From Neisseria sp. Marseille-Q6792 (GTDB lineage Bacteria > Pseudomonadota > Gammaproteobacteria > Burkholderiales > Neisseriaceae): 64,000 bases of DNA. Shown one piece after another: positions 44,586 through 53,256 of the stretch. The first letter of the stretch is position 1. The number at the start of each line of letters is the position of its first letter. Made by a program: the position numbers and the translations under genes. The stretch is from positions 1,960,519 to 2,024,518 of the forward strand of contig NZ_OW969598.1 of the NCBI RefSeq assembly GCF_943181435.1. The letters are read 5' to 3'. The notes under the pieces were generated by a model. That model was given only the letters and a program-made list of their open reading frames with translations, did not search any database and was not told the DNA's origin.

Positions 44586-46628
44586 ATGATGTCGCCCGAA
44601 ACCCAGAAACAGCTCAAAATCACCGATGTTTCCGCCAAGAAGCTCGACAAACTCAACCTCCATACCGCGTGGGATTTGGTGTTGCACCTGCCGCTGCGTT
44701 ACGAAGACGAGACGCACATTATGCCGATTAAGGACGCGCCGATCGGCGTGCCGTGTCAGGTTGAGGGCGAGGTTATCCATCAGGAAGTAACGTTCAAACC
44801 GCGCAAGCAGCTGATTGTCCAAATTGCCGACGGCTCCGGCAGCGTCCTTTTTTTGCGCTTCATCCACTTTTACGCCAGCAACCAGAAACAGATGGCGGTC
44901 GGCAAGCGCATCCGTGCTGTGGGCGAAATCAAACACGGGTTTCACGGCGATGAGATGATTCACCCTAAAATCCGCGATGCTGAGAGCGGCGGTTTGGCAG
45001 AAAGCCTCACGCCTGTCTATCCGACCGTAAACGGTTTGAACCAGCCCACTTTGCGCCGCATCATTCAGACGGCCTTGGACGTTACGCCGCTGCACGACAC
45101 GCTGCCCGATGCCCTGCTGTGCCGTCTGAAGCTGCCGCACCTCGCCGAAAGCCTGCGCTTTTTGCATTCGCCGCCGCCGAGTTTTACCATCCACCAGCTT
45201 TCCGACGGCGCGCTTCCCGCATGGCAGCGGCTTAAATTCGACGAACTTTTGGCACAACAGTTGTCCATGCGGCTGGCGCGACAGAAGCGCGTCAGCGGCA
45301 CGGCGGCGGCATTGGGCGGCGACGGCACATTGACCAAAGCCCTGCGCCACGCCTTACCGTTTGCCCTGACCGATGCACAAGAAAAAGTTGTTTCCGAAAT
45401 CTGCCGTGATATGGCGCAAACCCACCCCATGCACCGCCTGTTGCAAGGCGATGTCGGCAGCGGCAAAACCATCGTCGCCGCCTTGTCCGCCTTAACCGCC
45501 ATCGAATCCGGCGCGCAGGCGGCCGTGATGGCGCCGACTGAAATCCTTGCCGAACAGCATTTCATCAAGTTCAAACAATGGCTCGAGCCGTTAGGACTCG
45601 AAGTCGTCTGGCTCTCCGGCAGCCAGCGCAAAAAAGCCAAAGACGAAGCCAAAGCCAAACTCGCCGACGGCACCGTCAAAATCGCCGTCGGCACGCACGC
45701 CCTGTTTTCAGACGACGTCGAGTTTCAAAATCTGGGCTTGGTGATTGTGGACGAACAACACCGCTTCGGCGTCGCCCAACGCCTCGCCCTCAAAAACAAA
45801 GGGCGCGACGTCCACCAGCTGATGATGTCCGCCACGCCTATCCCGCGCACGCTTGCCATGAGTTTCTTCGCCGACTTGGACGTATCCGTTATCGACGAAT
45901 TGCCGCCCGGACGTACCCCGATTAAAACCCGCCTCGTCAACAACGTCCGCCGCGCCGAAGTCGAAGGCTTCGTCCTCAACATCTGCCGCAAAGGGCAGCA
46001 GGCATACTGGGTCTGCCCGCTGATTGAAGAAAGCGAAACCCTGCAACTGCAAACCGCCACCGAAACCCTAGAGCAGCTTCAGGCGGCATTGCCCGAACTC
46101 AACATCGGCTTGGTACACGGGCGTATGAAGGCCGCCGAAAAAGCCGAAGTCATGGCGGAATTTGCCGCAGGCCGTCTGAACGTCTTGGTTGCCACCACCG
46201 TCATCGAAGTCGGTGTAGATGTGCCCAATGCCGCCTTGATGGTGATCGAACACGCCGAGCGCATGGGCTTGGCGCAGCTGCACCAGTTACGCGGGCGGGT
46301 AGGGCGTGGCGCGGCAGAAAGCGTGTGCGTCCTCCTATTTGCCGAACCCTTGAGCGAACTTGCCAAAGCGCGGCTGAAAGTCATCTACGAACACACCGAC
46401 GGCTTTGAAATTGCCCGCCAAGACCTCAACATCCGCGGCCCCGGCGAATTTCTCGGCGCGCGGCAAAGCGGCGTCCCCATGCTACGTTTTGCCAACCTTG
46501 AAGAAGACTTACACCTTTTAGAACAAGCGCGCGAAATCGCCCCTTTGCTGATTGAACAAAACCCTGAAATCGTCGAGGCGCATTTGGCAAGATGGCTTTC
46601 CAGCAGGGAAGGGTATTTGGGCGTGTAG
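44586..46628 (+). CDS. recG: ATP-dependent DNA helicase RecG
   Basis: 680 residues. OB-fold wedge domain in the first ~200 residues, then superfamily 2 helicase motifs: Q-rich FALTDAQEKVVSEI, Walker A LLQGDVGSGKTIVA, Walker B as VDEQHRFGV, SATPIPRTLAMSFF, and motif VI QLRGRVGRGAAES. The C terminus NIRGPGEFLGARQSGVPML is the RecG wedge-latch region. Remodels stalled forks and branched DNA. Length normal. Confidence 0.96.
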   Translation: MMSPETQKQLKITDVSAKKLDKLNLHTAWDLVLHLPLRYEDETHIMPIKDAPIGVPCQVEGEVIHQEVTFKPRKQLIVQIADGSGSVLFLRFIHFYASNQKQMAVGKRIRAVGEIKHGFHGDEMIHPKIRDAESGGLAESLTPVYPTVNGLNQPTLRRIIQTALDVTPLHDTLPDALLCRLKLPHLAESLRFLHSPPPSFTIHQLSDGALPAWQRLKFDELLAQQLSMRLARQKRVSGTAAALGGDGTLTKALRHALPFALTDAQEKVVSEICRDMAQTHPMHRLLQGDVGSGKTIVAALSALTAIESGAQAAVMAPTEILAEQHFIKFKQWLEPLGLEVVWLSGSQRKKAKDEAKAKLADGTVKIAVGTHALFSDDVEFQNLGLVIVDEQHRFGVAQRLALKNKGRDVHQLMMSATPIPRTLAMSFFADLDVSVIDELPPGRTPIKTRLVNNVRRAEVEGFVLNICRKGQQAYWVCPLIEESETLQLQTATETLEQLQAALPELNIGLVHGRMKAAEKAEVMAEFAAGRLNVLVATTVIEVGVDVPNAALMVIEHAERMGLAQLHQLRGRVGRGAAESVCVLLFAEPLSELAKARLKVIYEHTDGFEIARQDLNIRGPGEFLGARQSGVPMLRFANLEEDLHLLEQAREIAPLLIEQNPEIVEAHLARWLSSREGYLGV

Positions 46629-46758
46629 GAAGGTGTTGCCGTGGGTGGCTTCGGTTTGGGCGGAACCAATGGGAAGAATATCCGCAAGTGTGCCGCTGCA
46701 ACCGCAGTTTCACAGGCGGATTTAAGGATTAATGATTGAATGCGTGGTTGCGAATGAT

Positions 46759-46793
46759 ATGCCGTCTGAAGGGCAGGGGGTTTCAGACGGCAT
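46759..46793. terminator. Paired-DUS terminator after recG / solute-binding gene
   Basis: ATGCCGTCTGAA (46759-46770) and TTCAGACGGCAT (46782-46793); the last base is shared with the stop codon of the convergent gene. Confidence 0.8.
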
Positions 46794-48568
46794 TATTTTT
46801 TCCATGCGGTGCTTAAAACGAAAGATACGGGATCGTAATATTTGGGCAGCGTCTGCGGAATACCCAAGTCGTTGCGGTACACGACGCGGTAGCGGTCGGC
46901 ATACCATGCGGGGACGATGATGTATTGGTGGCGGATGGTGCGGTCGAGCGCGCGTGCGGCGGTTTGCAGTTCGGCACGGTTTCGGAAGCTGCCGAAATGG
47001 GTGAGCAGCTTTTCGATTTCCGGGCGGCAGATGCCGGCAAGGTTGCGGCTGCCTTCGGTTTTTGCCGCCTCGCAGCCGAAATAGTCGCGCTGTTCGTTGC
47101 CCGGACTTTCGCTGTTGCCGTAAACCGTAATGGTCATGTCGAAATCGAAGTTGTCGAGGCGTTTCTGGTATACGGCGGGATCGACGGTGCGCATGTGCAT
47201 GGTTACGCCGATTTTTGCCAAGTCGCGCTGCCATTTGGCGGTAATGCGCCCGTATGCCTTGCCTGCGTTCAGGAATTCAAAAGCCAGCGGATTGCCGAGG
47301 CGGTCGGTCAGTTTGCCGTTCCGGTAGCGGTAGCCTGCCTTTTCCAAAAGGGTACGGGCTTTGATAAGGTTGGGGCGTATGCCGTTTTTCAAATCGGTTT
47401 GCGGCGGTTCGGGAACATTTTGACTCAAAACGGTGGGATTGAGCGTATTGCCCAAAGATTGCAGCAGCCTGAGTTCCGAACCCTGCGGCCTGCCCGATGC
47501 CGCCATGTTGCTGTTGGTAAAAAAGCTGTTGCTTCGGCGGTATGCGCCGTAGAAAAGGCGTGCATTGGTACTTTCAAAATCGAAACTTTCCACCATTGCC
47601 TGCCGTACAAGGGGATGGTTGAACGGTGCACGGCGCAGGTTCATGACAAAACCCTGCATGCCGGCGGTGCTTTCCTGTTTCCATTCGTGTTTGCCCAAGT
47701 CCCGTTTGGCAAGTATGTCGGCAGGGTAGGCGCGCGCCCAGTTGCGGGCGATGTTTTCGTGTACGAAATCATATTGTCCGGCTTTGAGGCCTTCGAGACG
47801 GACGCTGTCGTCTTTGAAATATTTGAAACGGACGGTGTCGAAGTTGTACCGCCCCCTGCGTGTCGGCAGGTTTTGCGCCCAGTAGTTTTTGTCGCGCGCG
47901 TATTCGCTCATGCGCCCAGTGTCTGCTTTGACGAAGCGGTAGGGGCCGGAGCCGATGGGCATTTTGTTTGCGCCTTTTTCCAGTCCTTCTGGATAGCTTT
48001 TGTGTGAAAATACAGGCAGTTGCCCTAAGACCATGTGTAATTCGGCATTGCGCTGTTTGAAGCGGAAAACGACTGTCCTGTCATCGGGCGTTTCGATTTT
48101 GGCAACATCGCTCCAGTAGATGCGGTAGGAGGGATTGGCGGCTTTGTCTTGAGTGAGCAGGCGGAAGGAGGCGGCAACGTCTTTGGCAAGGACGGGGTCT
48201 CCGTTGTGGAATTTGGCTTTCGGGTTGAGCTTGAATGTTGCCGACAATCCGTCTTCGGCAAGCCAGAAGTCTTGCGCCAGCAAGCCGTACATGGAGAAAG
48301 GTTCGTCCCAACTGTTGTCGGTGAGTCTGTCCACGGTCAGCATAAGAACGCCGACTTCTTTGTCGCCTTTGAGGGTAAACGGGTTGAACGTATCAAAACC
48401 GCCCTGCATCGGCAGGGAAAACACTCCGCCTTTGGGCGCGTCGGGATTGACATATTCGTAGGCGCGAAAGCCGGCGGGATATTTCGGCGTCTGCCCCAAA
48501 CCCAAACCGTATGCGGCAAAAGCGGTGGTCGTGGAGAAGGAAAGCAGGAGCAGGACGAGGGTTTTCAT
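46793..48568 (-). CDS. Periplasmic peptide-binding protein, SBP family 5 (YejA-like)
   Basis: 591 residues. Signal peptide MKTLVLLLLSFSTTTAFAAYG, then FRAYEYVNPDAPKGGVFSLP, the opening typical of YejA-like binding proteins, LTVDRLTDNSWDEPFSMYGLLAQ and SVRLEGLKAGQYDFVHENIARNW. Family 5 proteins bring peptides or peptide antibiotics to an ABC permease; no permease genes accompany it here, so it must partner elsewhere or act alone. The gene is adjacent to the accessory island, on its left border. Confidence 0.87.
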   Translation of the reverse strand: MKTLVLLLLSFSTTTAFAAYGLGLGQTPKYPAGFRAYEYVNPDAPKGGVFSLPMQGGFDTFNPFTLKGDKEVGVLMLTVDRLTDNSWDEPFSMYGLLAQDFWLAEDGLSATFKLNPKAKFHNGDPVLAKDVAASFRLLTQDKAANPSYRIYWSDVAKIETPDDRTVVFRFKQRNAELHMVLGQLPVFSHKSYPEGLEKGANKMPIGSGPYRFVKADTGRMSEYARDKNYWAQNLPTRRGRYNFDTVRFKYFKDDSVRLEGLKAGQYDFVHENIARNWARAYPADILAKRDLGKHEWKQESTAGMQGFVMNLRRAPFNHPLVRQAMVESFDFESTNARLFYGAYRRSNSFFTNSNMAASGRPQGSELRLLQSLGNTLNPTVLSQNVPEPPQTDLKNGIRPNLIKARTLLEKAGYRYRNGKLTDRLGNPLAFEFLNAGKAYGRITAKWQRDLAKIGVTMHMRTVDPAVYQKRLDNFDFDMTITVYGNSESPGNEQRDYFGCEAAKTEGSRNLAGICRPEIEKLLTHFGSFRNRAELQTAARALDRTIRHQYIIVPAWYADRYRVVYRNDLGIPQTLPKYYDPVSFVLSTAWKK

Positions 48569-48610
48569 AAGGTTTCAAACCGAACGGGGCGATGAAGCCC
48601 GATTATAGCA

Positions 48611-48645
48611 AAAGGTCGTCTGAAAACCGTTTTCAGACGACCTTT
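48611..48645. terminator. Terminator built from a foreign DUS dialect (AG-mucDUS)
   Basis: AGGTCGTCTGAA (48613-48624) and TTCAGACGACCT (48632-48643) make a 12 bp stem with a 7 nt loop, flanked by AAA and TTT. The sequence is the mucosa/sicca-type uptake dialect rather than the ATGCCGTCTGAA used everywhere else in the window. Confidence 0.8.
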
Positions 48646-48820
48646 TATTTAATTACAATAAAAATGTTAACAACAAAAAACAAACCGCTTGTTTCCGTTT
48701 GGAGACAAATTTTTAACTAAAATTGTCAACAATTCCTTGATGCACACACAAAAAAACTTTAATATTTGTAACTATATGTAACATTATAAATTTTAAATAT
48801 TTTCTGAGTAAGGGGAAGTA

Positions 48821-48957
48821 ATGAGCATCCATCTCGACTTCGGCATTCTGCCCCTGATTTCCCTATGCCATTGTATATGCAACAGACTAAAGATACTGAT
48901 ATTTCCATTCCTGAACATATCGATATGGATATTATCCTTGAATCGGGTGGAGACTAA
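48821..48957 (+). pseudogene. Frameshifted 45-residue acidic ORF at island start
   Basis: AAGGGGAAG precedes an ATG (48821). In frame it reads MSIHLDFGILP and then runs into unlikely sequence. If the C4 run at 48851-48854 is read as C5 the frame becomes a compact protein continuing PDFPMPLYMQQTKDTDISIP and ending DMDIILESGGD with TAA at 48955. This shift repairs the reading so neatly that a one-base loss is likely. No family recognised; it may be a small peptide or accessory factor of the bacteriocin island. Confidence 0.4.
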
Positions 48958-48985
48958 ATGCCAATAATTTGGATACGTTGGAAAA
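48950..48985. repeat. 36 bp direct repeat, left copy
   Basis: Identical over 36 bp to 49851-49886. In one frame both copies read RLNANNLDTLEK. The left copy continues into KGYLIGNGMKIS, the right into an ABC-transporter ATPase. It marks an old recombination or duplication boundary around 0.9 kb of island DNA. Confidence 0.85.
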
Positions 48986-49180
48986 GGGATATTTGATTGG
49001 GAATGGGATGAAGATAAGCGTAGATGAGTTGGGGAAAAAAGTGTTAGAACATATCGGTAAGAATGAACCGTTATGTTATTGTTGAAAAATTTACTGGTTA
49101 ACTTCAATCAGGAAAAACATGAAGAAGTTAGGAAGTTGATTTATCAGTTGATAGAGTTAGATTTTCTGGAAATTTTGTGA
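48958..49180 (+). pseudogene. Frameshifted small helical protein
   Basis: The open reading through the repeat (NANNLDTLEKGYLIGNGMKI) continues SVDELGKKVLEHIGKNEP and stops at TGA 49083-49085. Another frame takes over at 49073 with LLLKNLLVNFNQEKHEEVRK and ends LIELDFLEIL at TGA 49178. Adding one base near 49071 fuses the two into one helix-rich protein of about 60-70 residues. I do not recognise a family; its place before the membrane protein and bacteriocin suggests an accessory or immunity gene, now broken. Confidence 0.4.
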
Positions 49181-49188
49181 GAGATTTT

Positions 49189-49416
49189 ATGAAAAACTGG
49201 AAGCAGTTTATATTTTTCGTAATATTAGTAATAGCTTGTTATCAATTGCTATATTTTTTATCAGATATGTTTCTTCTCGACTACATTAACAAATATAGTT
49301 GGAATTTGAATTTTATTCAGGGTACTTTGAATTTTTTTTCAATATATCTGCCATATGTTTTTGTTAGCCGAATTTTTAGGAATACTAACCAAGAAAAGGA
49401 GTATAAAAATGATTGA
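49189..49416 (+). CDS. Small two-helix membrane protein, possible immunity protein
   Basis: 75 residues starting MKNWKQFIFFVILVIACYQL. Two hydrophobic helices (about 8-27 and 44-63) and a charged tail FRNTNQEKEYKND. The stop overlaps the start of the bacteriocin-like precursor by 8 bp (ATGATTGA), so the two are translationally linked. Very small two- or four-helix membrane proteins next to double-glycine peptides are typical bacteriocin immunity proteins; that role is inferred from context only. Strongly AT-rich compared with the core genes. Confidence 0.55.
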   Translation: MKNWKQFIFFVILVIACYQLLYFLSDMFLLDYINKYSWNLNFIQGTLNFFSIYLPYVFVSRIFRNTNQEKEYKND

Positions 49417-49743
49417 ACTTCAACTTCATGAATTGAAGCTGGTTTCAGGGGGGCTGTAACAGACAATATAGCTGGAAACACAACCAAAGGAGGTTCCACA
49501 TGGGGGGATTTTGTTGCAATACCTGCTACCGCAGCGATAGTTCATTTTCTGCCGAAAAATGCTTTCGGTACTGTTGGTGCAAGTGCTGTATACAATGTGA
49601 CTCGTGATTGGGTAAATGATGCCGTTAATGTACCTCCTTATAACGGAAGACCAATCTTTGAGATTGAACATGGATCAACTGCCCCCGCAACAAAAGCAGA
49701 TAAATCAGGAAATGGCTACACTGACGGCACAAATTACTGCTGA
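49409..49743 (+). pseudogene. Double-glycine bacteriocin precursor, out of frame at a G6 tract
   Basis: AAGGAG (49396-49401), 7 bp, then ATG. The start MIELQLHELKLVSGG is a textbook double-glycine leader (M-x-EL-x3-EL-x-LVSGG) as cleaved by peptidase-containing ABC exporters. With the six G at 49448-49453 the frame ends at once (GGL-stop). With seven G it continues AVTDNIAGNTTKGGSTWGDF and stays open for 96 residues to TGA 49741, with a Gly/Ala-rich stretch PATAAIVHFLPKNAFGTVGA and a C-terminal Cys. So the gene is either phase-variably OFF or dead by a 1-base loss. Confidence 0.7.
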
Positions 49744-49755
49744 TATTTCTCATCG

Positions 49756-49767
49756 TTCAGACGACCT
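49756..49767 (-). repeat. Second AG-mucDUS copy in the island
   Basis: TTCAGACGACCT, complement of AGGTCGTCTGAA, 13 bp after the bacteriocin frame ends. It is single, not paired. It shows that the foreign uptake dialect is inside the island and not only at its border. Confidence 0.8.
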
Positions 49768-49850
49768 CTAAAAGAACGTACCGATACCGCTTTTCATCTC
49801 GAACAGTTCGCGAATCCCAACGCTACTCCGCTTTCAGACAACGTCAGGTT

Positions 49851-49886
49851 GAGACTAAATGCCAATAATTTGGATACGTTGGAAAA
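49851..49886. repeat. 36 bp direct repeat, right copy
   Basis: Same 36 bp as 48950-48985, 901 bp away. The upstream in-frame text is HLEQFANPNATPLSDNVRLR, of unknown origin, and it is joined here directly to the Lys of an ATPase Walker A motif. Confidence 0.85.
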
Positions 49887-50495
49887 ATCGACACTTTTGG
49901 ATATTTTAAGCGGCAATCTACCTCCCGAATCAGGCAAAGTTATGATAAATGGACACGACATTTATAGCTTACCGCCACGTTTTATCCGCAATTTGAGTGC
50001 GATGGTCAGGCAGGACGATGTTTTATAGTGGATTAAATTTAAACCAGTACGGCGTTGCCTCGCCTTGCCGTACTATCTGTACTGTCTGCGGCTTCGTCGC
50101 CTTGTCCTGATTTTTGTTAATCCACTATATTTGCTGGCTCAATTGCAGAGAATATCTGTTTTTTCGATACAGAACCGGATAGAGGAAAAATCGAACATTG
50201 CGCCTGCCTTGCTATGATTCACGAAGAAATCTCCGCCATGCCTATGGGCTATGAAACCTTGATCGGCGATATGGGCAGCGCACTGTCAGGCGGACAAAAA
50301 CAACGCATCGTATTGGCGCGGGCCTTATATTGCGAACCGAAAATCCTATTTTTAGATGAAGCGACCAGCCATTTGGATATTGCCAATGAAAAAGCAGTCA
50401 ATGCAAACTTGAATGGCTTGTCTATCATAAAAATTATGGCGGCACACAGAAAAGAAACGGTGGAATCAGCAGATAGGAAAATGTCTTTAGGATAA
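49882..50495 (+). pseudogene. Bacteriocin-exporter ABC ATPase, truncated and split by a Correia element
   Basis: The frame starts in the Walker A at KSTLLDILSGNLPPESGKVM and gives INGHDIYSLPPRFIRNLSAM and VRQDDVL, then is cut at 50024 by a 106 bp Correia element. After 50129 it resumes FAGSIAENICFFDTEPDRGK and contains the signature LSGGQKQRIVLARALY, Walker B KILFLDEATSHLD and a MAAHRKETVESAD switch region, stopping at 50495. VRQDDVLFAGSIAENI is typical of peptidase-containing exporters such as CvaB and LagD. The peptidase, membrane domain and first half of Walker A are missing, so it cannot work. Confidence 0.8.
50024..50129. repeat. Correia element, short (106 bp) form, inside the ABC gene
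   Basis: TATAGTGGATTAAATTTAAA to GTTAATCCACTATA, lacking the central ~50 bp present in long copies. Removing it and one TA restores the ATPase reading GATGTTTTATTTGCTGGC (DVLFAG), showing insertion at a TA with duplication of that dinucleotide. Confidence 0.92.
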
Positions 50496-50521
50496 AAATA
50501 CAGTTTCAAAAATACTCAAGA

Positions 50522-51742
50522 CTACTGCCGTTTTTTCGCCTGAGCGTCAAACTCCGCCAGCGTCATGTTTAAAGTCTGCAAACACGGCGTCATTACCGCA
50601 TCGACAGCTTGGTTCACATGATCCCTTTCCACAGGCAACGGACGGTAAACGAAGAGCTTGAAGAGTTCGCTCAACTCAATCGAATCCGCCCCAGTTTTCA
50701 AAACCCAGCCCTGTCTGCCGGAATAGATATAGCCGTACCGCGCCAGCTTTTCCAGAAGCTCGCCCAACTCGTCGTAGCCCATATTGATATGCCGTCTGAA
50801 CTCTTGAACGGACAGGGTTCGGCCTTCTTTTTGCGCCGCATCCAGAAGCAGCAGTATTTTCAACACGTCGTCAAACCGTCCGCGCGAGTCGAACCCCCTG
50901 CGGAAGGCCTCGCCCTGCCAGTAGGAGAGTGAAGAAGTCAGCACTGCACCGCCCAAGACCAGCGTCCACAACAGGTTCAGCCACAACAGGAAAAACGGCA
51001 CGGCGGCAAATGCGCCGTAAATCGAGCGGTAGCCGTCGAAATTGCCCATATACCAGGTAAACAGGAAACGTGCCGTCTCCAGGCAGAATGCCGTAATCAA
51101 AGCCCCGACAAACGCCTGCCGGGCGGGCACGAAGCGGTTGGGCACGAAGCGGTACAGCCCCCACAACAAGACGGTCATGAAAGCCAGCCTTGCCGCCGTC
51201 TTCAACGCGTCCGCCCATTGTTGCGCTCCGGAGGAGAGTACGGAGTCTTGAACCGACCCGACCATAAAGGAAATGCCTACACCCAGAGACAGCGGCCCGA
51301 AAGTCAGCAACGTCCAATAAACGAGGAACTGCATCATCCAAGGGCGTTGCGTGTTAACCCGCCAGATGTGGTTAAACGCATTGTCTATCGTCCGAATCAG
51401 CATCAGCGAGGTTACGACCAGCATCACGCTGCCGATGGCGGTCAGCCGGTTTGCCTGATCGCGGAATGCGTCAATATAGTCGAACACCATATCCGCGCCT
51501 TGCGGCACAATGGTTTGGTTGACGAAGGAGACGAACGAATCCGACCAGCGGTCAAATACGGGGAAAATCGAAGCGACCGCGACCATTACGGTCAGTACGG
51601 GGACGAGTGCCAGCAGCGTCGTAAACGTCATGCTCGCCGCTGCCTGCGGTACGCGCTCTTCACTGAAACGGCGGACGACGAACCATGCAAATGCACAGAT
51701 TTTATTGTCCGCCAAACCTTGCCAACGTTGTAAAAAGGTCAT
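50522..51742 (-). CDS. YihY/UPF0761 inner-membrane protein (formerly RNase BN family)
   Basis: 406 residues with six membrane helices in the first ~290 (e.g. AASMTFTTLLALVPVLTVMV, FLVYWTLLTFGPLSLGVGIS, LLWLNLLWTLVLGGAVLTSS) and a cytoplasmic C-terminal domain with a winged-helix look (GRTLSVQEFRRHINMGYDELGELLEKL). The family was once named ribonuclease BN by mistake; its function is unknown, with a transport role suspected. It borders the accessory island on the right. Confidence 0.85.
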   Translation of the reverse strand: MTFLQRWQGLADNKICAFAWFVVRRFSEERVPQAAASMTFTTLLALVPVLTVMVAVASIFPVFDRWSDSFVSFVNQTIVPQGADMVFDYIDAFRDQANRLTAIGSVMLVVTSLMLIRTIDNAFNHIWRVNTQRPWMMQFLVYWTLLTFGPLSLGVGISFMVGSVQDSVLSSGAQQWADALKTAARLAFMTVLLWGLYRFVPNRFVPARQAFVGALITAFCLETARFLFTWYMGNFDGYRSIYGAFAAVPFFLLWLNLLWTLVLGGAVLTSSLSYWQGEAFRRGFDSRGRFDDVLKILLLLDAAQKEGRTLSVQEFRRHINMGYDELGELLEKLARYGYIYSGRQGWVLKTGADSIELSELFKLFVYRPLPVERDHVNQAVDAVMTPCLQTLNMTLAEFDAQAKKRQ

Positions 51743-51828
51743 AATCTCTTACCAGATTTCATGTTTTCAAACTGTTTTAGACGGCATCTGGACAATCGTT
51801 ATGCCGTCTGAACGCCAAACTATTTTAA

Positions 51829-52443
<615 letters not shown>

Positions 52444-52453
52444 ACAGCCTCCT

Positions 52454-52485
52454 TTCAGACGGCATGAGGAATGATGCCGTCTGAA
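52454..52485. terminator. Paired-DUS terminator before queC
   Basis: TTCAGACGGCAT (52454-52465) and ATGCCGTCTGAA (52474-52485) with an 8 nt loop. Confidence 0.8.
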
Positions 52486-52569
52486 AGCGTTTGCCTGTAT
52501 AATCCGCATCTTTGCCTTTCCGCATTCGCGGTTCGAAAACCTCCCGCGTTACCAAAACTAGGATTCAGT

Positions 52570-53229
52570 ATGTCAAACCAACAAGCCTTGGTTATCTTTT
52601 CGGGCGGCCAAGATTCCACTACCTGCCTGATTCAGGCGATTCAAACCTACGGGCGCGAAAACGTCCAAGCCATCACTTTCCAATACGGGCAACGCCACGC
52701 CGTCGAGCTGGAACGCGCCCGCTGGATTGCGCAGGATTTGGGCGTCAAACAAACCGTACTCGACTTGAGCCTGATGCGGCAGATTACGCACAACGCCCTG
52801 ATGGACGAAGCCGCCGCCATCGAAACTGCCGAAAACGGCGTTCCGAATACCTTTGTAGACGGCCGCAACGCGCTTTTCCTGCTCTACGCAGCGATTTACG
52901 CCAAAGGGCAGGGGATACGGCACATCATCGCAGGCGTGTGCGAAACCGACTTCTCCGGCTATCCTGACTGCCGCGACGTGTTTGTCAAATCCATGAACGT
53001 TACCCTTAATCTGGCGATGGACTATGATTTCCAAATCCACACGCCGCTGATGTACCTGACCAAGGCGCAAACTTGGGCGTTGGCGGATGAAATGGGCGTG
53101 TTGGACTACATCCGCGAGCAGACCCACACCTGCTACAACGGCATCGTCGGCGGCTGCCACGAATGCCCGAGCTGCGTGTTGCGCGAGCGCGGATTGGCGG
53201 AATATTTGGAAAGTAAAAAGGCCGTCTGA
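52570..53229 (+). CDS. queC: 7-cyano-7-deazaguanine synthase QueC
   Basis: 219 residues. PP-loop [10 protein letters not shown] near the N terminus, [37 protein letters not shown] and a zinc-binding C-terminal cluster [13 protein letters not shown]. Converts 7-carboxy-7-deazaguanine to preQ0 for queuosine in tRNA. The start [13 protein letters not shown] at 52570 is the family start. Heads a run with the DUF1543 gene and queD; queE lies after an accessory insert. Confidence 0.95.
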   Translation: MSNQQALVIFSGGQDSTTCLIQAIQTYGRENVQAITFQYGQRHAVELERARWIAQDLGVKQTVLDLSLMRQITHNALMDEAAAIETAENGVPNTFVDGRNALFLLYAAIYAKGQGIRHIIAGVCETDFSGYPDCRDVFVKSMNVTLNLAMDYDFQIHTPLMYLTKAQTWALADEMGVLDYIREQTHTCYNGIVGGCHECPSCVLRERGLAEYLESKKAV

Positions 53230-53256
53230 ACACGCGCAAACCATAAGGAATACGAT

